Assembly (NCBI GenBank): GCA_025453605.1
Contig: JALOPZ010000001.1
Coordinates: 212,986-276,985 of the forward strand
Reading direction: 5' to 3'
DNA length: 64,000 bases
Source: Candidatus Margulisiibacteriota bacterium
Lineage (GTDB): Bacteria; Margulisbacteria; WOR-1; O2-12-FULL-45-9; XYB2-FULL-48-7
Each line of letters starts with the position of its first letter. The first letter of the stretch is position 1. Positions 43,401 through 51,021 of the stretch are shown in pieces. Both the position numbers and the translations under genes were made by a program. The notes below the pieces were generated by a model. The model saw nothing but the letters and a program-made list of their open reading frames with translations. It was not told where the DNA came from and searched no databases.

Positions 43401-45282
43401 CCTTTACCAGCTGGCGCTAACCAAGCAACCGGCCTCCGACCAGGCCAAACTTGGTCTGGCCGAAGCTGAATGGCGGCTCGACCCGCAAAAGCTGTCGGAG
43501 CTGGAGAGGGAAGTCGACCGGCTCATCGGTAAACTGCCGGCCGGTTCGCCGCTGGTCAGCCGGGCGCTCAACGACCTGCTCGAACTGAACAGCAGCAACG
43601 CCAGGCATGAACGGAACATCGTCCTCGCCAACGCGGTGTTGGGGACGAAAGAGCAAGAATCGGCCGGCGAGCAAGTCGACCAGGCTGAAAAGAAATATCG
43701 CGACGATCTCCGCCAGCGGCTGAAAGGCCTGGCCGGTTCGGCGGCCCTGACCACTAATTTCAAAGCCGACTTATACCTCAAGCTGGTCGAGTCGGTCGCC
43801 TGGGCAAAATCGCCTGAACCGCGGCTGGCCGATGCGCAGCGGCTCCTGGACGCCCTGCCGCGGGAATATGCCGACACGATCAAACACAATTCATCGCTCC
43901 AGCTGCACCTTACGCTCCTTAGGGGAGAATTAGCGCTGCGGCAGAAAAAGGAGGCCGGCCCGCTCCTCGACGAAAAACTCTGGACCGACATCCTGGCCGG
44001 TGGCGAATCGTTCATGATCAGCCGCCTGCTGATCGACCGGGCTGAAGTCGCCGGCACCTTGACCGAGTTACGGGACTTTGCCGGGGCGATCGCCCAACTG
44101 AACAAGATCATGAAGACGCTGGAAGATCCCAAGCTGGTCGCTCCGCAGGAGCGGGAGCTAATCCTGGCCAGGACACACCTCGGTTTTGGCGAGATCCACC
44201 GCTACGGCGAGCCGAACCTGGCCAAAGCCCTCGAACATTACCAGGCCGCGCTGACCGCGGCGAACAAGCTGCCGGAAACCTCCGCCGAGCGTCATCTCCT
44301 GAAAGCCCAGATCATCTTCGGCCAGGCTAGTCTAGCCGAAATGGAGGGCAATCCCGATCTGACCGTTGTGCTCTTGTCCGAAGCGGAACAAGCACTGGCT
44401 GCGGTCCCAGTCAAATCGCAGCCCGACTACCTGGTCTCGGCCTTTAATGGACTCCATCCCCGGGTCGACGGCCGGCGAATGCCGCAGGCCGCGGTCAAAG
44501 GGACGACCTTCCAAGGCCGCAATAATCTCCGTGAAACATCGGTCAACATCAGCGGCAAAGTCCCGCTCGATCCCCTGGGCGAAAGCCTGCAAGCCTTGAA
44601 TTTACTCGTTCGGGCCCAGCACGACCGCGGCCCGACCGGCTCGCTGACCAGCGGCTATGTCGGCGCCGAGCTCAACATCGATACCCTCTGCCGCGGCAGT
44701 GAACTGGCAAATAAACCCGGTTGCGCGTACGCGCCAACTCTCGGCGTTGAGGCGAGGGTCGGCACGACCGGCAACGCGGCGGAGATGATCATGATCCGCC
44801 GGCCCGACCTGACCCTCTCGCTCGGCAACTGGAACAAGTACTTCAGCTACAATGGCGCCCTCGGCCTTAATTTCCACAATTCAGCGCTGACCACCGGCTA
44901 TGCCGACTTTTCGCTCAACTGGGCCTGGCTCGATTCCAGCCTCTTCCGGGGTTTGCGCCTCCCGTATCTGGAATACAATCGTTATAGCTTCGCTTACGAA
45001 GGGGACGTCCGCAAACGCGACGCTTTCGGCGCCGGGATCAAATGGGAGATCCCGGTCACCGACCGGTTCTCCGTAACCCCCCGGGCCACGGCGCAATTCC
45101 TAAGGACCCACCGGACGCCGCAAACCCCTTACGACCAGGAATATCTCTTCGGCGCCGAATACGGCCTCGACCTCAAGCTTTACGTCGGGAAAAACGCGAT
45201 CATCGACCTCGGTTTCAGCAATCAGGCGAACGCCCAGTACCCGCTCCTGCGGATAACCGGCGGCCTCACCTGGCAATTTTAG
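40444..45282 (+). CDS. GH8 endoglucanase - TPR - outer-membrane barrel fusion (BcsZ/BcsC-like)
   Basis: This is a 1612-aa protein. Residues about 30-420 follow the GH8 pattern: TLSEAASYALLRAALMGD with the general-acid Glu near 47, then FDEVWSWTRENLQRR and LFAWQYA, and DPAADADQDIAAALI near 125-140 supplying the Asp. About 550-1330 is TPR-like (LAVARQDF, YRLALKLDDNNNFACLALAD and similar). About 1330-1612 has barrel-type strands and ends ITGGLTWQF with a terminal Phe, typical of outer-membrane proteins. In cellulose secretion GH8 (BcsZ) and TPR-barrel (BcsC) are separate proteins. Oddly, no signal peptide is seen and no in-frame upstream start exists. DRDGDKNERLT also resembles an EF-hand. Confidence 0.78.
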   Translation: MGDLEILKSSFDYYKQTLTSAGRPLADKDQADLDRDGDKNERLTLSEAASYALLRAALMGDRKYFDEVWSWTRENLQRRNVGRFYDPEARRWLTVPAHKRDHLFAWQYAAGVDQKPGAVIGKNGIDPAADADQDIAAALIMAAKKWDRNGQAGYLREARAILKDIWDKETAVVANKRIVLGGDTQNQTVDPQSGKQTYGTDPSYFRPTYYNTLFREADSDHDWRSLTAPAYELIDKAARATFHDAGGRPVSGQSGLVPDKMAVDQNFNVRDFGWHKGDQSCGSPDNRDGCADYFAGGDSFRTLFWLSLQSRLDPSDTAAKKALKAPLNFLKKELADNQTIYSGYRLDGKTLWYSETPQTLATYAVYFQSSGNNQAAARLMGRVMGRHENGFWRTERESDFYYAQNWAWFSLLLTSGRARSFLSDDALLPALPVSTDTEPNEAAEFLQQTKNNIKAVNSQDLRAEKARNDRWAAKDRATIAADPKCESVSCRLAKNWQYTHQSGGLTQLLYANEVVLWLLEGDAGKQDYGRLDQALKNFKQASPYWKAKTALVLASKMADPNAAKFLKDHRATFELGAELFSDPDPKVVRERVLKAIHTQFILKSGDQLLAGESLLYQGMLALAYKKGDEAARHFRKAESILTAFAAPDKSKELVDQLNLRIKNADAAAAEYLNGLRLAQMWQAQIGMLEAVDLPVDKKLAKLTASAKLLQAALDGQGLNGLQRLEARRLLADNLLQRAYLRKDRDEDYRPLLVQAHNLLNNISRWQADYAKAIKGQGAEPYWLGQIAEGTHLLQADVSIAMGNATHDPATLAAAVKTYREILQRNSLDPAARDHIRLKLVQVLFHQGIIQFERGERNEAFAQAHQELADLVKSSETALQAEAYLWSAKINLIEAGQQPSKAARLAKLQRADEALAHLDLGKNSPFKAATLSAARQTKGDLLVARQDFSAAVAEYRLALKLDDNNNFACLALADVLNWQKEYKEARDLYQLALTKQPASDQAKLGLAEAEWRLDPQKLSELEREVDRLIGKLPAGSPLVSRALNDLLELNSSNARHERNIVLANAVLGTKEQESAGEQVDQAEKKYRDDLRQRLKGLAGSAALTTNFKADLYLKLVESVAWAKSPEPRLADAQRLLDALPREYADTIKHNSSLQLHLTLLRGELALRQKKEAGPLLDEKLWTDILAGGESFMISRLLIDRAEVAGTLTELRDFAGAIAQLNKIMKTLEDPKLVAPQERELILARTHLGFGEIHRYGEPNLAKALEHYQAALTAANKLPETSAERHLLKAQIIFGQASLAEMEGNPDLTVVLLSEAEQALAAVPVKSQPDYLVSAFNGLHPRVDGRRMPQAAVKGTTFQGRNNLRETSVNISGKVPLDPLGESLQALNLLVRAQHDRGPTGSLTSGYVGAELNIDTLCRGSELANKPGCAYAPTLGVEARVGTTGNAAEMIMIRRPDLTLSLGNWNKYFSYNGALGLNFHNSALTTGYADFSLNWAWLDSSLFRGLRLPYLEYNRYSFAYEGDVRKRDAFGAGIKWEIPVTDRFSVTPRATAQFLRTHRTPQTPYDQEYLFGAEYGLDLKLYVGKNAIIDLGFSNQANAQYPLLRITGGLTWQF

Positions 45283-45284
45283 GC

Positions 45285-45312
45285 TGAAATTTCTCCCCAA
45301 AAGTGACGATAT
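45285..45312 (+). promoter_or_regulatory. Sigma-28-type promoter upstream of the 45330 operon
   Basis: TGAAATT at 45285-45291, GAAA 45286-45289, 15 bases, GACGATAT at 45305-45312, followed by ATATA. It starts three bases after the stop of the GH8-TPR gene. Confidence 0.88.
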
Positions 45313-45329
45313 ATATACGGAGAATCATT

Positions 45330-46046
45330 ATGGCACTAGAAAGAACCATGGGAGTTCTGATCAAAGATTACCGGAGCCGGGCGCTTCCCCGTTCGTACAG
45401 CCTAGGTGCCGGTAAACGGGTGTTTGAAATCGGCATGGTCTCCATGCTGGCGTTCAGCGGACCGGGCCTGGCCTACAGCGTCGGCGCCATTGTTACCGCC
45501 GCCAAGTTGACCGGCGTCCAACGCGAACGGGCGCTGATCGGCCGGATCGCCGAACTGGCGCAGCAGCCGGCCGAATTGGCCAATTTGCAGCAGGAGATCA
45601 AGGAGCTCGATGTCGCGCAACAGGAACGGTTAACGACCAAGCTGGCCAAACGGGGTGTCGACGTACGCGACCTGGCGCTGACCGTTAAGGGATACAAAGA
45701 GCTGTTCGCCCAACCCCGGCCGTGGTCGCTCGGCGCCGGCCGGCAGATCGTCAACAAGATCTGGCTCGGTGTCGCCTGGGGGATCGGCATGTGGCCGGTC
45801 GCTATCGGCGCGCAGCCGCTGGCGCTCGGCGTTCTCTTCTGTTCCCTGCTGACCGGGGTAATGCTCGGCGCAGCTAAAATCTGGGGAACTGTTCGGGAGC
45901 ACGGCCAGATCAAGAAAGTGGCTAACCTGATCAAGAGCGATGAGGACCGGGCGCAGCTTCGCCGGTTAATGGCTGACCAAGGTTTTTCGCCGGCGCTGCA
46001 GGCCCGGCTGATCGACAAGTTACATAAGGGAGGAATAAATGTATGA
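45330..46046 (+). CDS. Unrecognised membrane protein (238 aa)
   Basis: A basic start (MALERTMGVLIKDYRSR) precedes a hydrophobic hairpin (about 30-62). A central helical region (about 65-130) and a second hydrophobic pair (about 150-185, with GVAWGIGMWPVAIG) follow, then a charged helical tail. No family recognised. I use the ATG at 45330, with GGAG 11 bases upstream. A GTG at 45303 would lie inside the promoter -10. The stop overlaps the ATG of the PKD gene (ATGA), so the two are coupled. Confidence 0.68.
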   Translation: MALERTMGVLIKDYRSRALPRSYSLGAGKRVFEIGMVSMLAFSGPGLAYSVGAIVTAAKLTGVQRERALIGRIAELAQQPAELANLQQEIKELDVAQQERLTTKLAKRGVDVRDLALTVKGYKELFAQPRPWSLGAGRQIVNKIWLGVAWGIGMWPVAIGAQPLALGVLFCSLLTGVMLGAAKIWGTVREHGQIKKVANLIKSDEDRAQLRRLMADQGFSPALQARLIDKLHKGGINV

Positions 46047-48544
46047 GCGATCTATTCGGTGATCTCGGGGGTTATGTCTCCAGCGTTTTCCGGGCCAAGG
46101 CTCCGTCGCTCGCCGGCTGCAGCAGCCAGCCCGATATCTGTTCGACCGAAGACCCCAAGGTCATGAACGCCGACATCAGCTCCGACCCGGCCTTTATCCC
46201 GCCCGACCAGTGGGCCAAAGGTGTCACCCTGACCTGGAAGACCGCCTCCCCCAACGCTTTTACCAATTGCAACGACAGCCTGGACAACATCAAACTGATC
46301 GTCCACTTTGGCGATGAGAAAATGGAAGTTCTCCCTGATGCCGGCGGCTACTTCACCATCACCAAGACCTTTACCAAGGCGCCGACCGGCGCCTTTGCCG
46401 CCGACCTGCAATACACCAACATGAACAACGGCGAGGTCAAGGTCAAGGCCAATGCCGCCCGCCTCCACCCGCCGCAGGCGGAGAGCGCGGTCAACGATTG
46501 CGCCAAGTACCCGTGGCCAAAGATCATTCCCGGTTACTCCATCAATGCCCAAAACAAAGATCTGACCAAGACCGATTTCCGCGAAGGGGACACTGTTATC
46601 GTCTCCTACCCGGCGGCGGGGGTCCTTGCCTGCGACAATCAAAGCTCGGCCAGGTTGACCGCCAATTATATCGTCAACGGTCACCCGTTGACCGAAGGCC
46701 TGACTAAGCTGGTCGACGGCCAGTACACGGCGGAGATCAAACTGATCGGCCAGATCGTCGGCAATCCGTACGAGATCGCTCTCCAGTTCACCGATCCGCA
46801 GCTGGCGACTATCCCCGACGCCCAACCAGCCTACGTTTCGCTCAAGATCTATCCACAGACCGAGAGCGTCCTGCCGACCGCGACGATCTCCAGCAACCTC
46901 GCCTACTCCTATCATATCGGCGACAAGGTCGATAATATCACCTGCTATTCGGACAACAGCAAGGCGCAGTTCGCCTGGACGGTGACCGTCCCCGGTCCCA
47001 ATGTTGGAGGAGAGGTGGTCGAGACCCTGCCGGCCGGCGCGACGATCGCCTCTTACCAATTCGCCCGCCTTGGCAGCTACGATTTCAAGTGTAAAGTTAC
47101 CGTCGGGACCGTGACGCGCGAGATCATTCACCCGGTTCAGGTCTATCCGTCGCCGGTCATTTTGCCGACCGCCAGCATCATCGCCCCCTACTCGGCCAAG
47201 ATCGGCAGCGCGGTTACCTTTGCCGCCGGCGATCCGGACGAAAGCCTTTATAAGTACGAGTGGACTTTTGGCGACGGCAACAGCACCTCCGGCACGGTCG
47301 CCAACAAAGCGTACGAGAAAACCGGCACCTATACCGTTATCCTGACCGCCCGCCGGCTGGACGATCCGAGCGTCTACTCCACCACAACGCAGAGTATTAC
47401 TATCGCGCCGCCGTCGGTCACCCCGCCGACCCTCTCGCTCCAGGCGCCGTATTCGGCCAAACTGGGGGAAAAGGTCTCTCTCTCCATCGCCAGCGCCGAC
47501 ATCAAGAACTGGGCTTACCAGATCAATTTCGGCGATGGCTCCAAACCGGTCGACAACATCAGCGCCGATTACATCTACCCCAAGCTCGGGACCTACACGA
47601 TGCAGGTGAGCGCCACCAGCCTGGCCGACCCGACGGTCAAATACTACGTTACCCAGAACATCTCCATCGTCCCGACCGCGGCGGACCTGCCGGTCCTCTC
47701 GATCAACGCCCCGTACGCCGCCAAGATCGGCGAAGCGGTCCTGATCAGCGTGGTCGATCCCGACGAGTCGCGCTGGAGCTATAACATCAATTACGGCGAC
47801 GGTTCGAACGAGCCGGGGACCCGGAACTCGCACGTTTACACCGATCAGGGGACCAAGACGATCCGGGTGACCGCCATCTCCCTGAGCGATCCGACCCTGG
47901 CCACCTATGTCGATCAGAAGATCGCCATTGTGCCGCTCTCGGTCACGACCCCGGCCCTCTCCATGACAATGCCGTACTCGGCCGAGATCAACACCGACAC
48001 GGTCTTCAAGGTCAATATTCCGGACACGGCCCACTGGACGTACGCCTGGGAGTTTGGTGACAGCACCCAGCCGGGCAAAGGCGACAGCGTGACCCACAAG
48101 TACAGCGAGATCGGGACCAAGACGGTTCGGTTAACCGCCACCTACAACGACGATCCGTCGATCTCCGCCAGCATCAGCCAGACGATCAACATCGTCCCGC
48201 TCGGCAAACCGACGCTGCAGAGTTTAGGCTTTACGCCGCAGGTCTGTACCACCGATCCGGAGGCGACCACCGGTAAATGCCCGGCGCTGGCTTACTTCAC
48301 CCTGAAGGCGGCCGCCCAGGCGCCGCGCACGCTGACCGAAATCAAGGTCGATTTTGGCGACGATGTTGTTAAGCCCTACACTCCAGCTGATTATTACAAC
48401 AGCGCCACTCAGAGCTACGAGTTCAACCACAGCTATACGGCATCTGGCCGCTATACTTTCGGCATCAAGATCACCCTAACCGACTCCGCCGGTCAGGTCT
48501 CGACCTACGGCGGCGACGGGAGCTGGAAGTTCGACGTCTACTAA
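46043..48544 (+). CDS. PKD-repeat protein with unusual LAGC leader (833 aa)
   Basis: A leader VSSVFRAKAPSLAGCSSQ near residues 12-29 contains a lipobox-like LAGC but has no hydrophobic core. About 275-372 is a divergent Ig-like module. About 376-715 holds four PKD-type repeats, with YEWTFGDGNST, YQINFGDGSKP, YNINYGDGSNEP and YAWEFGDSTQP as the WxFGDG motifs. Each opens with a (A/M)PYSAK-like segment. A fifth module ends the protein. PKD domains are normally extracellular adhesion or binding modules, so either the leader directs an unusual route or the protein stays inside. The ATG overlaps the upstream stop; ribosome site AAGGGAGG. A strong terminator follows. Confidence 0.8.
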   Translation: MSDLFGDLGGYVSSVFRAKAPSLAGCSSQPDICSTEDPKVMNADISSDPAFIPPDQWAKGVTLTWKTASPNAFTNCNDSLDNIKLIVHFGDEKMEVLPDAGGYFTITKTFTKAPTGAFAADLQYTNMNNGEVKVKANAARLHPPQAESAVNDCAKYPWPKIIPGYSINAQNKDLTKTDFREGDTVIVSYPAAGVLACDNQSSARLTANYIVNGHPLTEGLTKLVDGQYTAEIKLIGQIVGNPYEIALQFTDPQLATIPDAQPAYVSLKIYPQTESVLPTATISSNLAYSYHIGDKVDNITCYSDNSKAQFAWTVTVPGPNVGGEVVETLPAGATIASYQFARLGSYDFKCKVTVGTVTREIIHPVQVYPSPVILPTASIIAPYSAKIGSAVTFAAGDPDESLYKYEWTFGDGNSTSGTVANKAYEKTGTYTVILTARRLDDPSVYSTTTQSITIAPPSVTPPTLSLQAPYSAKLGEKVSLSIASADIKNWAYQINFGDGSKPVDNISADYIYPKLGTYTMQVSATSLADPTVKYYVTQNISIVPTAADLPVLSINAPYAAKIGEAVLISVVDPDESRWSYNINYGDGSNEPGTRNSHVYTDQGTKTIRVTAISLSDPTLATYVDQKIAIVPLSVTTPALSMTMPYSAEINTDTVFKVNIPDTAHWTYAWEFGDSTQPGKGDSVTHKYSEIGTKTVRLTATYNDDPSISASISQTINIVPLGKPTLQSLGFTPQVCTTDPEATTGKCPALAYFTLKAAAQAPRTLTEIKVDFGDDVVKPYTPADYYNSATQSYEFNHSYTASGRYTFGIKITLTDSAGQVSTYGGDGSWKFDVY

Positions 48545-48566
48545 GACAAGCAGTCAGCAGCCTGTT

Positions 48567-48597
48567 AACGGCGGCGCCTCGGCGCCGCCGTTTTGTT
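48567..48597 (+). terminator. Rho-independent terminator
   Basis: A near-perfect GC-rich hairpin with arms AACGGCGGCGCC (48567-48578) and GGCGCCGCCGTT (48581-48592). The tail is TTTTGTTTG. It ends the PKD operon. Confidence 0.88.
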
Positions 48598-48608
48598 TGC
48601 AAAATAAG

Positions 48609-48636
48609 TGAAATTCCCTCCCTTGTTGGCCGATAA
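48609..48636 (+). promoter_or_regulatory. Sigma-28-type promoter upstream of the kinase-phosphatase operon
   Basis: TGAAATT at 48609-48615, GAAA 48610-48613, 15 bases, GCCGATAA at 48629-48636. The -10 is identical to the classical sigma-28 octamer. The leader to the ATG is about 50 bases. Confidence 0.9.
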
Positions 48637-48695
48637 TATAATGTAGCGGGTGTATTCCGCCCGTTGGTTGAAGGATCAAGGAGGAAGCAATACTG

Positions 48696-51020
48696 ATGAT
48701 CGGAGCAGCAAGACGCGTCGGCCAACCGGCAATTCAGCGTCATAATTACCAACTCCCCGTCGCGAAAAGGGTCAAGATCGCGACCGGTTTTTATCAGTCA
48801 CGGATCGAAGGACCGTGCAACCTCGGCGTTTACCGCACCTGGTTCGGCCGCGGCCAGATCGTCCCCGGCATGGTCTGGGGGGGCGGCGAAGTGGCCAAGC
48901 CGGAACCGGTTGCCGAGAAGACCGCGCCAGCCGCGCCGGCGGTCAAAAAGAGTAAACTCTCCCTGCCACTGACCTATGGCCTGCCGATCGCTTTGCTAAC
49001 GGCGGCCAAGACCCTTTTCTTCCCTCTGGCCGCTACTCTCCCGCTGGTCTCTGGTGCGACCCTGGCCGGCTCATCCAGCGCAGCCCTGCTGGCGCTTGGC
49101 TTGTTGGTCAACAACCTGGTCCCCGGCCTGGCGCTCGGTTTGGCGACCGGCGCGGTGATCCACTGGGCTGTCCGGCATGCCACCAATCCGCTCAAGAGCG
49201 GGCAAGCCGGCCTGGTGCTCAAATACGGGGCCGCTGTTACCGCGGCGATCACGCTAAAAACTCTCTTTCTGCCGCTGGCCGCGACCGTCCCTTTCTTTTC
49301 CAGTATCGCCCTCGTCGGAATGAGCGCCCCAATGCTCCTGCTCGCTTTTCTGGCCAATAACGCCATCCCCGGGCTGGTGTTCGGCTTGGTGATCGCCGGC
49401 GGTATTCACTGGTTAGCCGCCCGCTCGGCTAAAAAACCGGCCTTTGTCCCAGTTGTCCAGCAAAACCATGATCCAGCTCAAACCAAAACCGGTAAATCGG
49501 TTCCGGCTAATTTAATTGAAGCGCATCAACGCCTGGAACAGCTGCTGGATAGTCCAACCGCTGACCAGGCCGAGATCACCCAACTCACCGACTTTATCAG
49601 CAAAGACGGCCGGTCCGACCTGATCATCCAGGGCCATTTCCGGACCGCGGCCGGTGCGATCCAAAATGTCACCTACTCTGTCATTCCCGGCACCGACTCA
49701 GTCGCTACCCAGTTGATCCCCAACGGGCACCTCGTCGGGAGCGGTGGGATGGCTGAGGTCTATAAGGCTTACGATCCGGCCAGCAAACAGTATGTCGCGA
49801 TCAAGGTCTTAAAAGATATGGCGAACGCCCAGCGCTTTGCCGGTGAATATTCAGTCCCGCGAACACTTGACGCGGCCGGCGTGCCGCGGATCGTCACGAC
49901 CTATGCCGAAGGCACCCTGGCCAATCAGCACAATTTTATCGCCATGCGCTTTATGGCATTCCCGACCCTGACCGAGCTCCGTGGCCAGCTATCCAATGAC
50001 CAGATCGTCACGATCGCGATCCGGCTCCTCGACACGCTCAACAATTCGCATAATCGCGCGGTCTTCCATCGCGACCTCAAACCGGACAATCTCTTTGTCG
50101 ATCCCGAGACTCTCGAGATCTGGGTCGGCGACTGGGGGATCAACAAGGAGCTGCAAAACCTCGCCCAGACCCGGACCGGCGATCTGGCCGGCAGTGAACC
50201 GTATATGGCCCCCTGCCTGACCAAATACTCCAACATCCCGCAGGAGGAGAGGGCCCGGCTGGCGACAATGTCCCCGGAAGAACAAGCCAAGCAGCCGGCG
50301 GCGATCTACCTCAGGACCAACGATCTCTACGCCGTCGGGGCGATCATGTATAAAATGATCACCGGGACCCCGCCGGTCTGGCAGGAAGGGAGCAAAAAGG
50401 TTTCAATTTATACACCAAAGATCGACGATCCGGCTTGGATCGACGAACCGCGGCGCTTTATGTGGCTTAGCAACCTCCTGGTCACCTACGACGGCGCAAT
50501 CGCCCGGGGCGAAACACCCCCCCTGCCGATCACCTTGGTCGGCGAATATATCGGCCCCCACGGCCTGGTTACCATGCCGGCCGGGCTCTTAACGATAATT
50601 TCTACCTTGGCCGCTTTCGACGACCGGCTGGCCTTCGCTTCGGCCTTCGATGCCCGGGTCGCGCTCGAAAGATGGCAAACCACTCCGGAAAACGCCCGTC
50701 GGACCTCGACGATCGGGTTCGATCCGACCAAGCTGGCCATGCCGCACCAGCCTGCCGATCCGGCCGGACGTCCGACCGCCCTTGATGACGGTCTGCAGCC
50801 GACCCCCCCGGCCGATCTCTTTCTGACCGGCGACAAGGCAAAGATCCTGGCCGACCTCGAAGCGGTCAGCGATCTGGACCTCACCGCCGAACAGGCCCTG
50901 CTCTACACCGAACGCCTTGCCCTGGTCCGGCGCCAGTATGCTAAAGATCCCGCCGTCATCGCTGCCTGGAAACAAGCCAATTATATTCTCTCGCAGATCG
51001 ATACGGCGGGGGTCAGCTAA
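48696..51020 (+). CDS. Hanks-type Ser/Thr protein kinase with four hydrophobic segments
   Basis: A 774-aa product. Residues 27-64 form a leader (ATGFYQSRIEGP ... IVPGMVWGGG) shared with the next protein. About 87-240 holds hydrophobic stretches in two repeated blocks (FPLAATLPLVSG and LPLAATVPFFSS), so the kinase is membrane-bound. The kinase domain spans about 335-620: glycine loop GSGGMAEVYKA near 347, VAIKVLK lysine, catalytic HRDLKPDN near 457, and DWG instead of DFG near 478. GSEPYMAP stands for the activation/APE segment. HRD and lysine are intact, so activity is likely. The C-terminal about 150 residues are helical. It is translated just before a PP2C phosphatase. Ribosome site AAGGAGG. 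Confidence 0.88.
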   Translation: MIGAARRVGQPAIQRHNYQLPVAKRVKIATGFYQSRIEGPCNLGVYRTWFGRGQIVPGMVWGGGEVAKPEPVAEKTAPAAPAVKKSKLSLPLTYGLPIALLTAAKTLFFPLAATLPLVSGATLAGSSSAALLALGLLVNNLVPGLALGLATGAVIHWAVRHATNPLKSGQAGLVLKYGAAVTAAITLKTLFLPLAATVPFFSSIALVGMSAPMLLLAFLANNAIPGLVFGLVIAGGIHWLAARSAKKPAFVPVVQQNHDPAQTKTGKSVPANLIEAHQRLEQLLDSPTADQAEITQLTDFISKDGRSDLIIQGHFRTAAGAIQNVTYSVIPGTDSVATQLIPNGHLVGSGGMAEVYKAYDPASKQYVAIKVLKDMANAQRFAGEYSVPRTLDAAGVPRIVTTYAEGTLANQHNFIAMRFMAFPTLTELRGQLSNDQIVTIAIRLLDTLNNSHNRAVFHRDLKPDNLFVDPETLEIWVGDWGINKELQNLAQTRTGDLAGSEPYMAPCLTKYSNIPQEERARLATMSPEEQAKQPAAIYLRTNDLYAVGAIMYKMITGTPPVWQEGSKKVSIYTPKIDDPAWIDEPRRFMWLSNLLVTYDGAIARGETPPLPITLVGEYIGPHGLVTMPAGLLTIISTLAAFDDRLAFASAFDARVALERWQTTPENARRTSTIGFDPTKLAMPHQPADPAGRPTALDDGLQPTPPADLFLTGDKAKILADLEAVSDLDLTAEQALLYTERLALVRRQYAKDPAVIAAWKQANYILSQIDTAGVS

Positions 51021-51021
51021 G

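Noticed and set aside
46052..48097. Antisense open frame of 681 codons opposite the PKD gene
   Set aside because: Shadow of a PKD-repeat gene; composition is Arg/Gly/Val/Asp-biased with no domain.
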